From: JBGSKY01 sp041740995
Lineage (GTDB): Bacteria > Planctomycetota > Planctomycetia > Pirellulales > Pirellulaceae
Direction: 5' to 3'
Length of the DNA stretch: 7,724 nucleotides
Assembly: GCA_041740995.1 (NCBI GenBank)
Contig: JBGSKY010000205.1
Span: forward strand, 1 to 7,724
The position numbers were made by a program, and so were the translations under genes. A model generated the notes under the pieces. The model was not told the origin of the DNA and did no database searches. It worked only from the letters and a program-made list of their open reading frames with translations. Position 1 is the first letter of the stretch. Each line of letters begins with the position of its first letter. Of the stretch, positions 1-5,451 are shown in pieces.

Positions 1-822
1 CGAACAAGCCACAAGCAGCACGCGTCCTTGTTCAATCAATCGCATTTCCGTCGGATGGCTCAGCGTGGTCAGTGTCTTTGTCACCTTGCCACTTGCCAAA
101 TCAGCCACAATCACGGACGACTGGCCCCATAAACTGACATATGCCAGCTTCTTGGTTGCATCGACCACTGCTGTATAGGGATATGATAACTCGCCGGTAT
201 CGATGGAGAATCGCGAGCGGCCGTCGGCTTGTGAGACCACACGCACTTGGTGCCCCAGCAACCCGCAAACGATCAACTCCGTCGAATCGTCCAGAGGTGT
301 GATTCCCGAGACGACAAAGGTCTGTTCGGGATCAACGATTTCGAGCGACTTTGGCTGGCCGAGATAACCCGCATTAAACGGATACAACAGAATCGTTTCG
401 TCTTCGCCGCCACTGACGGCCAGGGTCGAATCGCGATTGCAGAAAGCCAGGCCATAGAACGAACGCGGCAACGTGGCCGAGGATATTACCGTGTTCGTGA
501 CCAGCGATACGATACGAACTTCGTGGGCGCCATAGCCGCAGTGCAGTACCGCCGCGAACTTGCCATCGCTCGTCTGCTGCACGTTGGAAGGAAAGTCTCC
601 CATGGCAATTTGCACGCCCTCGGGCTTGAGCGACCAACCATTGGGCAGTAGCACGCAAGAATCCGATTGCAAACCCGGAAGTCGATCTCGTTGCCGTCCA
701 TTTGACGCCTCCGTCAAGTCCGTTGCATTCAAAACGTTCGTGTCTTGGGCGTTGGCTACCGATGCCAAGGCGATGCTTATAGCTAATAAAAAGAACATCA
801 AACTTTCTTGCAATCTTAACAT
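1..822 (-). CDS. Exported YncE-like beta-propeller protein (3' end outside window)
   Basis: One uninterrupted frame of 274 codons runs from an ATG at 822 off the left edge. Residues 1-25 form a signal peptide with a hydrophobic core and an Ala-Asn-Ala cleavage site before Gln-Asp, so the protein is exported. The mature part has repeated blade-like stretches such as GKFAAVLHCG, LAVSGGEDETI and KLAYVSLWGQSSVIVADL followed by GKVTKTL, which fit YncE/YVTN or WD-type propellers. The opening (NGRQ, then LPNGWSLKPEGVQIAMGDFP) resembles planctomycete proteins I know in which a YncE-like propeller precedes an alkaline-phosphatase-type phosphoesterase; such a domain would lie outside the window and is not seen. 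A second in-frame ATG at 798 has a better purine-rich stretch upstream (AAGAAAG) and still gives a complete signal peptide, so it may be the real start. No frameshift was found. The ligand or substrate is unknown. Confidence 0.8.
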   Translation of the reverse strand, partial: MLRLQESLMFFLLAISIALASVANAQDTNVLNATDLTEASNGRQRDRLPGLQSDSCVLLPNGWSLKPEGVQIAMGDFPSNVQQTSDGKFAAVLHCGYGAHEVRIVSLVTNTVISSATLPRSFYGLAFCNRDSTLAVSGGEDETILLYPFNAGYLGQPKSLEIVDPEQTFVVSGITPLDDSTELIVCGLLGHQVRVVSQADGRSRFSIDTGELSYPYTAVVDATKKLAYVSLWGQSSVIVADLASGKVTKTLTTLSHPTEMRLIEQGRVLLVACS

Positions 823-1001
823 CAAGCTATCTCGTTCATCGGGGGTGAGGGGCGGGCGTAAGCAAGTCGGCACAGATTATCTACTGTAATCACGTAGGCG
901 GGCTCTCCGAGACCCACAAAATAGGTCGTCTCGGAAAGACGCCGGAACAACAACGATACCCGAATGAATCGTTTCAAGCATCATTGGTCGCGACCGCGTC
1001 A
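823..1001. other. Intergenic region with one large hairpin
   Basis: No coding frame is convincing here. The stretch holds the leader of the exported propeller gene, a G-rich patch at 841-856 and the GTAG-footed inverted repeat listed separately at 894-943. No clear sigma-70 type promoter is visible for the minus-strand gene. Confidence 0.5.
894..943 (+). repeat. GTAG-footed long hairpin, possible second REP family
   Basis: GTAG at 894-897 opens an imperfect palindrome. The outer arms GGCG (897-900) and CGCC (940-943) pair, and the inner arms TCCGAGAC (906-913) and GTCTCGGA (928-935) pair perfectly over 8 bp, with mismatched GGCTC/AAGA in between and a 14-base loop. A GTAG foot followed by a hairpin is the layout of REP elements. 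The stem is unlike that of the REPs at 2656-4261, so if it is a REP it belongs to another family. Only one copy occurs in the window. Confidence 0.4.
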
Positions 1002-1214
1002 CTAATTCCGCGGCCTCGTCATCATAATCTTATAATTTCTGCTGCCCAGCAGATCGTCGATGCGAGTTCGCATCTCGTCTGGATTACCGACTTGGTCGTT
1101 CAAGAAACCGTTCCAGACCACGAACTCATGTGGTCTCACTATGGCGAATTTCTCGAATGCCTCGGTGGAAATGAGTATCAACAGAAAGTGTTCAATTGAA
1201 TCGAGCGAGAGGAT
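1002..1214 (-). pseudogene. Unidentified C-terminal gene remnant
   Basis: An open minus-strand frame runs from a stop at 1215-1217 to TAG at 1002-1004 with no early ATG or GTG. It encodes a protein-like tail that includes STEAFEKFAIVRPHEF, VVWNGFLNDQVGNPDEMRTR, IDDLLGSRNYKIM and MTRPRN at the end. The composition is natural for a soluble protein and more convincing than the plus-strand frame over the same bases. I do not recognise the family. The missing 5' end, and the M28 remnant starting beside it on the other strand, suggest that this is the 3' stub of a deleted gene. A short gene starting at an internal TTG cannot be excluded. Confidence 0.35.
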
Positions 1215-1423
1215 TCACCGCGCCCGGTAACCTATCAACTCGGCTGAGTGACAACAGCTCGTTTTGGGATCAACGTTATCCAGCCTTGATGCTTACCGAC
1301 ACCAGTTTTCTAAGGAATTCGAATTACCACCGAGCCATTGATACGCCAGATACGCCGGACTACCAGCGCATGACGGAGGTCACCATTGGCGTTGCATCCG
1401 CTCTGCGATTGTTAGCCAGCTGA
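1196..1423 (+). pseudogene. M28-family metallopeptidase, C-terminal remnant
   Basis: The frame opens at a TTG at 1196 and ends at TGA 1421-1423. From about 1247 it reads LSDNSSFWDQRYPALMLTDT, then SFLRNSNYHRAIDTPDTPDY and QRMTEV. This is the C-terminal signature of M28 aminopeptidases, where a SDH-x-x-FW segment is followed by PALMxTDTxFxRNxxYH and a DTPDTLDY-like stretch; the Tyr-His carries the last metal-ligand histidine. Only about 55 residues of a domain normally well over 200 are present. The other zinc ligands (HxD, E, D) are absent upstream in all three plus frames, so it cannot be an active peptidase. SDN here departs from the usual SDH. The last 12 bases overlap the 3' end of the DUF2809 gene on the opposite strand. 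Confidence 0.7.
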
Positions 1424-1818
1424 GTTGGTTTCTCGCATTCCCCTCCAACATCGCGTTGTTAGTTCAATGAGTGCGCCGGCCGCGATGCCAACCAAGTAGC
1501 AAACAAGATCTCTCCATAGGAAACCGATACCTAAACCAGCCCACCCAACGTCGTGGTTCGGATGCCATCGATCCAGGGCGCGCGACAAGGCTGTTTGACC
1601 TCGACCGCGAAGGCCAGAACCAACGAGATGATGCATCGCTGAAAAAGAGTACGACCAGCAAAGACAAAACCCACGAACAGAAACAACATCATCGCCCACA
1701 GAACATCGCCGCTGTATTCGCCGATGAACGTTGGCAGATGCTGTCGGAATCGGCGCGATGCAAATCCCGTAAATATGACGACGATCGGCGAAAGAAGGTA
1801 AATTACTCTTCGATTCAC
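1412..1818 (-). pseudogene. DUF2809-family small membrane protein, frameshifted
   Basis: The gene starts at GTG (1816-1818) with a good ribosome-binding site, AGGGGA, six bases upstream, and 21 bp after the stop of the nucleotidyltransferase gene before it. Frame one reads MNRRVIYLLSPIVVIFTGF, then ASRRF, LPTFIGEYSGDVLWAMMLFL, AFAVEVKQ and APWIDGIRTTTLGGLV, then a TAG at 1531-1533. The family pattern resumes in the neighbouring frame as LGIGFLWRDLVCYLVGIAAG and ends at 1412. One missing T in the TTT run (AAA at 1533-1535 on the given strand) explains the break; restoring it gives 135 residues, a usual length for DUF2809, with about four membrane segments. The function of the family is unknown. 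Either the gene is recently inactivated or the base is a homopolymer sequencing error. Confidence 0.75.
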
Positions 1819-1839
1819 TGATTGTCCCCTAGCCGCGAT

Positions 1840-2655
1840 CTAGTAGCCCAACTTTAATTCTTGTGCTTGTGCAGTCAGTTCGTGCAGTACCGCTGATCGG
1901 GCATCGTTCAATCGTAAACGAACGAGTAGATCATTCAACGCAGCTCGACCTGAAGGCATTTCTGGCAAAGTTGATTCCTCGAATGCCCGTTCCAATTCGC
2001 TGGTTAATCGCTCGTATTCGACCCGATAGAATTCCATATCGGCAGCGTCCAGGACACCTTTCTCTGCCCCGGTCTGCTTTCGATGAATCAATTCATCCAG
2101 GTAGCTCAACTTTGCAGACTCATTGAGTATGCACAAGTTAGCTTGAACTTCACCAGTCTTCATCAAGTGAATCCCAGTCAACAGAACTCGGAACGTGTAA
2201 AGCAGCGGTTTGACTCGCGGTGGCGATTCTTTCTCAAAAAGTCTCCATTGGGTTGCTGCAAATCCGAGGTAGTGATGTGAATGATGCCGTGTGATACAAC
2301 TTGGCGCGATCGATTTGAGCTCTTCATGCTCCGGAGTTGTGAACACGACCAGCGGGGACAGAAGCTGTTCCAGCACATAGCCATTGCGTTTTAGCATCAG
2401 ACCAAAGAACTTCGTGGCATCATGAGTGACTAAATCAATTTCCAAGCCATCATAGATCCCCTCTTTCTCAAACGTCTGTTGGCCATCGTCCAGGCTCAAA
2501 ACTGTTTGAAGCGGAAGTAGATGCACACCGCGCAAATCGAAATCGGAGTCAGGTGATGGAAATCCATACAAGTGAGCACCGCTGATTGTGGCGAACACGA
2601 GTGGAAACGGATGCGACTTCACATGAGTCATCATCTTTTCTTGCTGGATATTCAT
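1840..2655 (-). CDS. RlaP/YcgL-type nucleotidyltransferase (copy 1)
   Basis: A 271-residue protein of the predicted Pol-beta superfamily nucleotidyltransferases (YcgL/RlaP, PF10127). The active-site motif is SGAHLYGFPSPDSDFDLRG at residues 25-43, with metal-binding Asp38 and Asp40 and a likely third carboxylate at Asp74 in LEIDLVTHD. It continues with the family's KFFGLMLKRNGYVLEQLLSP block and a helical C-terminal half. Family members are thought to transfer a nucleotide to RNA or protein ends; some are linked to RNA ligase repair operons. The substrate here is unknown. The ATG at 2653-2655 directly abuts a REP palindrome, so there is no normal Shine-Dalgarno site. ATGs at residues 8 and 9 (2634, 2631), just after AAGAAAAG, are credible alternative starts and keep the whole domain. 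It is a paralogue of the enzyme at 3519-4496, from which the transposase gene separates it. Confidence 0.85.
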   Translation of the reverse strand: MNIQQEKMMTHVKSHPFPLVFATISGAHLYGFPSPDSDFDLRGVHLLPLQTVLSLDDGQQTFEKEGIYDGLEIDLVTHDATKFFGLMLKRNGYVLEQLLSPLVVFTTPEHEELKSIAPSCITRHHSHHYLGFAATQWRLFEKESPPRVKPLLYTFRVLLTGIHLMKTGEVQANLCILNESAKLSYLDELIHRKQTGAEKGVLDAADMEFYRVEYERLTSELERAFEESTLPEMPSGRAALNDLLVRLRLNDARSAVLHELTAQAQELKLGY

Positions 2656-2680
2656 CGTAGTGGATCATGTTAATGATCCA
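2656..2680 (+). repeat. REP copy A
   Basis: C-GTAG (2656-2660) is followed by a perfect 8-bp stem, TGGATCAT (2661-2668) and ATGATCCA (2673-2680), around a GTTA loop. It touches the start codon of nucleotidyltransferase copy 1. Its orientation faces copy B, so A and B form an inverted pair. Confidence 0.85.
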
Positions 2681-2718
2681 TGGTGCCTTGTTGTTACAGC
2701 ATTCTTTGGAATTTAGCA

Positions 2719-2729
2719 GGAGCTTTAAC
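2719..2729 (-). repeat. Half REP
   Basis: GGAGCTTTAAC matches the first arm and loop of the REP consensus exactly, but the second arm is missing and is followed by GACGG. It looks like a decayed or truncated copy lying between REP copies A and B. Confidence 0.5.
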
Positions 2730-2741
2730 GACGGCCCCTGT

Positions 2742-2771
2742 GTAGTAGAACTTTAACAAGTTTCACTACGG
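2742..2771 (-). repeat. REP copy B, overlaps the RAYT stop codon
   Basis: AACTT-TAAC-AAGTT forms the core hairpin, followed by TCACTACGG, so GTAG lies on the minus strand at 2766-2769. GTAG also occurs at 2742-2745 on the plus strand, which extends the palindrome to 12 bp arms with two mismatches. The TAG inside the minus-strand GTAG is the stop codon of the transposase gene. Confidence 0.8.
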
Positions 2772-3335
2772 CGTTGGTTTTCGAAATAGTCCATTGGTGC
2801 GAATATAGGAGATGACTCGATCAAATTCGTTCCAAAAACTGTCCTCGAAAGGACGCAACTGGGGATAGCCAGGTATCAAACAGCCTGCATAGTCGTAGTT
2901 TTTGTAGCCGTCTAGTTTCACCAACCCAGCTCGCTCAGGGTTACGGGAGATGTATTCGCAAACGTCATGGAACGCCTGTTCTTGCCTTTCTTCGTCCCGC
3001 AGAACATGGTCATAAGCTTGGTCCTGCAGCTCGAAATGGATTCGGCTCAGGGATTCGTTGAGTGTTTTGCGAAAATGCTTCATGGCCACTAATTGGTCCG
3101 TAAAATCGAACAGGCCCATCCACAGCATATGAATATGATCCGGCATTAAACAAAAAATTGGGCAGGCAAATCCGTAACGAAAACCCGCATGGGTAAGCAG
3201 TTCACGAAAGCGGTAGTAAGAGAACCCGTTGAGCCAACCTGCTTTGCGTTCTCGAATCGTTAGCGACCAATGAACAATGGCGTTGCCACGATAGTAACCC
3301 GCATCGAGCCGTCTTAGATGATCGCGTTTGTTCAT
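2766..3335 (-). CDS. REP-associated tyrosine transposase (RAYT, Y1/HUH family)
   Basis: A 189-residue single-strand DNA transposase of the IS200-like Y1 family, RAYT branch. The metal-binding HUH motif is His67-Ile-His69 in LMPDHIHMLW. The candidate catalytic tyrosine is Tyr128 in CEYISRNPERAGLV, the usual RAYT layout of a Tyr just before NPxRAGLV. The segment QAYDHVLRDEE (106-116) is also typical. I chose ATG 3333-3335 because AGGA lies eight bases upstream and the family starts near RDHLRRLD; the open frame extends to 3365, but those first ten codons are REP sequence. The stop TAG is the GTAG of REP copy B. No transposon ends, target-site duplications or accessory genes are seen, as expected for RAYTs, which work on REP hairpins. 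All key residues are present, so it may be active. Confidence 0.9.
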   Translation of the reverse strand: MNKRDHLRRLDAGYYRGNAIVHWSLTIRERKAGWLNGFSYYRFRELLTHAGFRYGFACPIFCLMPDHIHMLWMGLFDFTDQLVAMKHFRKTLNESLSRIHFELQDQAYDHVLRDEERQEQAFHDVCEYISRNPERAGLVKLDGYKNYDYAGCLIPGYPQLRPFEDSFWNEFDRVISYIRTNGLFRKPTP

Positions 3336-3352
3336 AGTCTTCCTGGAAAGTT

Positions 3353-3377
3353 CGTAGTGGATCATGTCAATGATCCC
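3353..3377 (+). repeat. REP copy C
   Basis: C-GTAG (3353-3357) is followed by a stem GGATCAT (3359-3365) and ATGATCC (3370-3376) around a GTCA loop. It lies just upstream of the transposase start and in the opposite orientation to the tandem copies D-F. The stem is the same variant as in copy A. Confidence 0.85.
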
Positions 3378-3423
3378 AGTTTGTGGCTACTTCTTTTTTT
3401 CAAGAACAATTGATCGTCGAGGC

Positions 3424-3448
3424 GGAGCTTTAACAAGCTCCACTACGG
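3424..3448 (-). repeat. REP copy D
   Basis: A perfect stem GGAGCTT (3424-3430) and AAGCTCC (3435-3441) surrounds the loop TAAC, followed by ACTACGG, so the GTAG foot is on the minus strand. First member of the 38-bp tandem array. Confidence 0.9.
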
Positions 3449-3461
3449 TAAATCCTTCTGC

Positions 3462-3486
3462 GGAGCTTTAACAAGCTCCACTACGG
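3462..3486 (-). repeat. REP copy E
   Basis: Identical to copy D: GGAGCTT (3462-3468), loop TAAC, AAGCTCC (3473-3479), then ACTACGG. Second member of the 38-bp tandem array. Confidence 0.9.
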
Positions 3487-3499
3487 TAAATCCCTCTGC

Positions 3500-3524
3500 G
3501 GAGCTTTAACAAGCTTCACTACGG
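3500..3524 (-). repeat. REP copy F, supplies the stop codon of nucleotidyltransferase 2
   Basis: GGAGCTT (3500-3506), loop TAAC and AAGCTTC (3511-3517) give one mismatch in the stem, followed by ACTACGG. The minus-strand GTAG contains the TAG stop (3519-3521) of the adjacent coding region, and the next in-frame codon is TGA. Confidence 0.9.
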
Positions 3525-4496
3525 CAATTCCTTCTGCATGGCGAGTTTTCTGGCGTGGATCAAGAACGCATTGACTCGTTCATAGTCGGGGCGATCAGGT
3601 AAAGTAGTCTGCTGAAACGCCTGTTCGAATTCGACTTGTAGCCGCTTGCGCCAAGCGTCTGCTTCTGCGAACGGAACTTCGCCGCGTTTAATCTCAAGCA
3701 ACTGTTCTCGCTGTTGGCCCACTTCAACTGTGACCTTGCCTTCGCGGAGCACATCAATTCCTGAGATCAACAATCGGATCAGGTGCATCACGTACTTCCA
3801 CTTGACTCGCCCCTGATTTCGAATATCCGTTTGCATTTTCTTGAATTGCGATGCGACATAACCCGAGTAGGTCTGAAACACAAGCTTGGACAAGAACGAC
3901 TCGCGCATCGCGAGTAATTCGTCGGCCAAGGGTGTCGCAAATTCTACGATCGGCGAATAGAGACACTCCAGCACGTTCGGGTTCGCCTTGAGAGCCAGAA
4001 CGATAAACTTTTGCAGCTCCCAATAGGCTTCTTGTGCTTCCTCGTTCTCCAATTGTTCAGGAACTCCGTAGAGAGACCAATGTAGTTCGGCGGGCGGCAA
4101 ATAAATGCCACGACGATCCGTATCGGATTGATCATCCTCCAATCCGTAGGCACGTGAACCGATCACACAGCGGTAGATGACACGCTCATTCAGATCGATC
4201 ATCGTAGTGGAGCTTGCCAAAGTTCCTGTCTTCATCGGATCTTTAACAAGATCCACTACGGGGGGGATGCGTTTGAATTCGGACAGCCTAAATAATTGAT
4301 CGTGGTGCACAGCTGCTTCGAACCCATCATTAAACTTCACGCGATAAGTATACGTTCTGTCGATCGGCGACCGAACAATGACACCGACCGATCCGGCGGG
4401 ATGTGCAACACGACGATTAACGTGATAGGTTTCTTTTTGTACGACGACTTGAGTGCCGACAGAGTAGATCAACGGTTCTGTCACTATGCCTTTCAC
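3519..4496 (-). CDS. SH3-like domain joined to RlaP/YcgL-type nucleotidyltransferase (copy 2)
   Basis: A 325-codon frame in three parts. Residues 1-79 form a small beta-rich, SH3-like domain (GTQVVV, HPAGSVGVIVRSP, YTYRVKFNDGFEAAVHHDQL). Residues 80-98 are encoded by an inverted REP pair. From Met99 (ATG 4200-4202) there is a complete Pol-beta-type nucleotidyltransferase: IGSRAYGLEDDQSDTDRRG at 112-130 with Asp125 and Asp127 as metal ligands, then ELQKFIVLALKANPNVLECL. This is the YcgL/RlaP family, and the target is unknown. The two parts are probably separate genes in relatives, and the enzyme could also start at Met99 with REP sequence directly before it. The listed start is GTG 4494-4496, five bases after the toxin stop; GTG at 4484 with AAAGG upstream is an equal choice. 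The stop TAG belongs to REP copy F. Confidence 0.85.
   Translation of the reverse strand: MKGIVTEPLIYSVGTQVVVQKETYHVNRRVAHPAGSVGVIVRSPIDRTYTYRVKFNDGFEAAVHHDQLFRLSEFKRIPPVVDLVKDPMKTGTLASSTTMIDLNERVIYRCVIGSRAYGLEDDQSDTDRRGIYLPPAELHWSLYGVPEQLENEEAQEAYWELQKFIVLALKANPNVLECLYSPIVEFATPLADELLAMRESFLSKLVFQTYSGYVASQFKKMQTDIRNQGRVKWKYVMHLIRLLISGIDVLREGKVTVEVGQQREQLLEIKRGEVPFAEADAWRKRLQVEFEQAFQQTTLPDRPDYERVNAFLIHARKLAMQKELP
4203..4226 (+). repeat. REP copy G, inside a coding region
   Basis: C-GTAG (4203-4207) is followed by GGAGCTT (4209-4215), loop GCCA and AAGTTCC (4220-4226), with one G-T wobble in the stem. It abuts the ATG that would start the nucleotidyltransferase domain and is translated on the minus strand as part of the linker. 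Confidence 0.85.
4237..4261 (-). repeat. REP copy H, inside a coding region
   Basis: A perfect stem GGATCTT (4237-4243) and AAGATCC (4248-4254) surrounds TAAC, followed by ACTACGG. It forms an inverted pair with copy G, ten bases apart. On the minus strand GTAG is read as part of GTA-GTG (Val-Val), so no stop arises here. Confidence 0.9.
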
Positions 4497-4501
4497 TCCG
4501 T

Positions 4502-5053
4502 TTACAAATTCATATTACTTTTGCCATGCTCGTACAGTTCAACGAGTTTGTAAGGATGGGCAATGTCGTCGTTACTATAAACGATAACGTAAGGCAGACG
4601 CTCAATGGCACGTTTCAAGTTCGCTTGAGTTCGCTCGAATCTTGCAAGAAGTTTCTCGTCAGGAACGTCGTGACCGCCTTGGCTGACGCGCATGGCGACT
4701 CGCTTGATTGATTCTTCTGGACTATCGATCTGGATGAAGATGAAAACAACGGTGTACCCAAGAGCTGCTTACGTTGAGAGCTGTTCGACTTTCTCACCGA
4801 CAGGATCGGATAGTACCGTCTCGAAAATAAAGCTCTCACGTTGTGCAACGAGTGCCGAGCGCAAGGACGAGGCTAACTCAGCTGCTTCGTAAGCGCTCAC
4901 ATTCAATGAAGCGGACAATACATCCGCGTTGATGAATCGAAGTCCAGAGTCTGCGAGAAAGGTTTCATAGAAAGTCGACTTACCGGCCCCATCCGAACCA
5001 GCCAGAGCAATGACGATCGGTCGCTTGTCGAGAAACTCAAGCGGCAGCCTCAA
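4502..5053 (-). pseudogene. Zeta-toxin-like kinase, interrupted by an in-frame TAA
   Basis: The frame starts at TTG 5051-5053, overlapping the antitoxin stop (TTGA), and would give 183 residues ending at 4502. It has a Walker A loop GSDGAGKST (19-27), FINADVL with Asp44 as likely catalytic base, and SFIFETVLSD (74-83), the order of zeta/PezT-type P-loop kinases. Codon 95 is TAA (4769-4771). Beyond it the same frame continues with full family likeness: ALGYTVVFIFIQIDSPEESI, then KRVAMRVSQGGHDVP with the Arg-rich lid, and IVYSNDD near the end. One base change from a Tyr codon (TAC or TAT) explains the stop. The 94-residue product would lack the lid and C-terminal half and is unlikely to be active. 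Zeta toxins phosphorylate UDP-N-acetylglucosamine; whether this branch does is unknown. Confidence 0.8.
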
Positions 5054-5427
5054 CGGTCAACCTCGACCGCTTTGAACTCGCGACCAACAAAGCGACCAAT
5101 TATTTCTTTTCCATCTTTCTCGATGCGGCAGATAAGGTCTGGATGGCCAGGCACCAGCTTGTAGTGCGGATAAGGGCGCTTGTTCAGAGTAGCCTCAAGC
5201 CGTTTGCGACCTTTGGCAGTTTCGACTTCCGATAAGAGTTGCGATAGCCGACGCTCTCCTCCGGCCATATGCAACGAAAGAGCCCGATCACCATGAAGCA
5301 ACGGCTCGATCGATTTTCCGAGCCCTGCCCAGAATTCGATCTGGCCAGCAAGACTCCGCTGGGAGAACGGCACGACCGCCCGCGCATCGTCGACTATTTC
5401 GTCGGAAAGTTTGACTGGCTGACCCAT
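5050..5427 (-). CDS. ParD-like antitoxin
   Basis: A 125-residue protein starting MGQPVKLSDEIVDDARAVVP, then FSQRSLAGQIEFWAGLGKSI. This is the signature of the ParD-like antitoxin family, a ribbon-helix-helix type DNA-binding domain with the RSLAGQIEFW block, at residues 1-45. The rest (YPHYKLVPGHPDLICRIEKD, then IIGRFVGREFKAVE at the end) is a second small domain seen in longer members, presumably the toxin-binding part. I chose ATG 5425-5427 because AAGGAG lies six bases upstream; the upstream GTG at 5442 has no such site and would put AAGGAG inside the gene. Its stop overlaps the toxin start, so the two are translationally coupled. By family analogy it should repress its own promoter. It is intact although the toxin is broken. 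Confidence 0.8.
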   Translation of the reverse strand: MGQPVKLSDEIVDDARAVVPFSQRSLAGQIEFWAGLGKSIEPLLHGDRALSLHMAGGERRLSQLLSEVETAKGRKRLEATLNKRPYPHYKLVPGHPDLICRIEKDGKEIIGRFVGREFKAVEVDR

Positions 5428-5451
5428 TTTGTTCTCCTTCACAAAAAAGTA

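Larger units (their letters stand above)
3424..3537 (-). repeat. Three tandem 38-bp units, each a REP plus a gene-tail copy
   Basis: Units at 3424-3461, 3462-3499 and 3500-3537 are exactly 38 bp each. Each has a REP hairpin and foot and then a 13-base stretch ending in CTTCTGC or CTCTGC. In the third unit that stretch is the last coding part of nucleotidyltransferase copy 2 (codons for Gln-Lys-Glu-Leu-Pro). The other two units carry slightly diverged copies of it downstream of the stop codon. Confidence 0.9.

Noticed and set aside
247..651. Plus-strand open frame of 134 codons
   Set aside because: It lies antisense to the exported propeller gene, which has a signal peptide and clear blade repeats; the plus frame shows no domain.
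984..1199. Plus-strand open frame of 71 codons upstream of the M28 remnant
   Set aside because: It carries none of the M28 metal-binding motifs, so it is not the missing N-terminal part, and the minus-strand translation of the same bases looks more protein-like.
1531..1540. Programmed frameshift in the DUF2809 gene
   Set aside because: The site CTG-GTT-TAG is not a standard slippery heptamer, and no stimulatory structure is evident; a base loss or sequencing error is simpler.
1471..1821. Plus-strand open frame of 116 codons
   Set aside because: It is a shadow of the DUF2809 gene on the minus strand, which has a ribosome-binding site and family motifs.
3424..3537. CRISPR-like regular repeats
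   Set aside because: There are only three units and the stretches between hairpins are near-identical copies of a gene tail, not unique spacers. No cas gene is present.
2656..4261. REP hairpins as intrinsic terminators
   Set aside because: The stems are not followed by T-runs in either direction, copies occur inside an open reading frame, and the GTAG foot fits REP elements better. A minor effect on transcription or mRNA stability cannot be excluded.
1840..4496. MNT/HEPN type toxin-antitoxin assignment for the nucleotidyltransferases
   Set aside because: No HEPN partner or RxxxxH motif is seen, and the enzymes are far longer than MNT antitoxins and match the YcgL/RlaP family instead.
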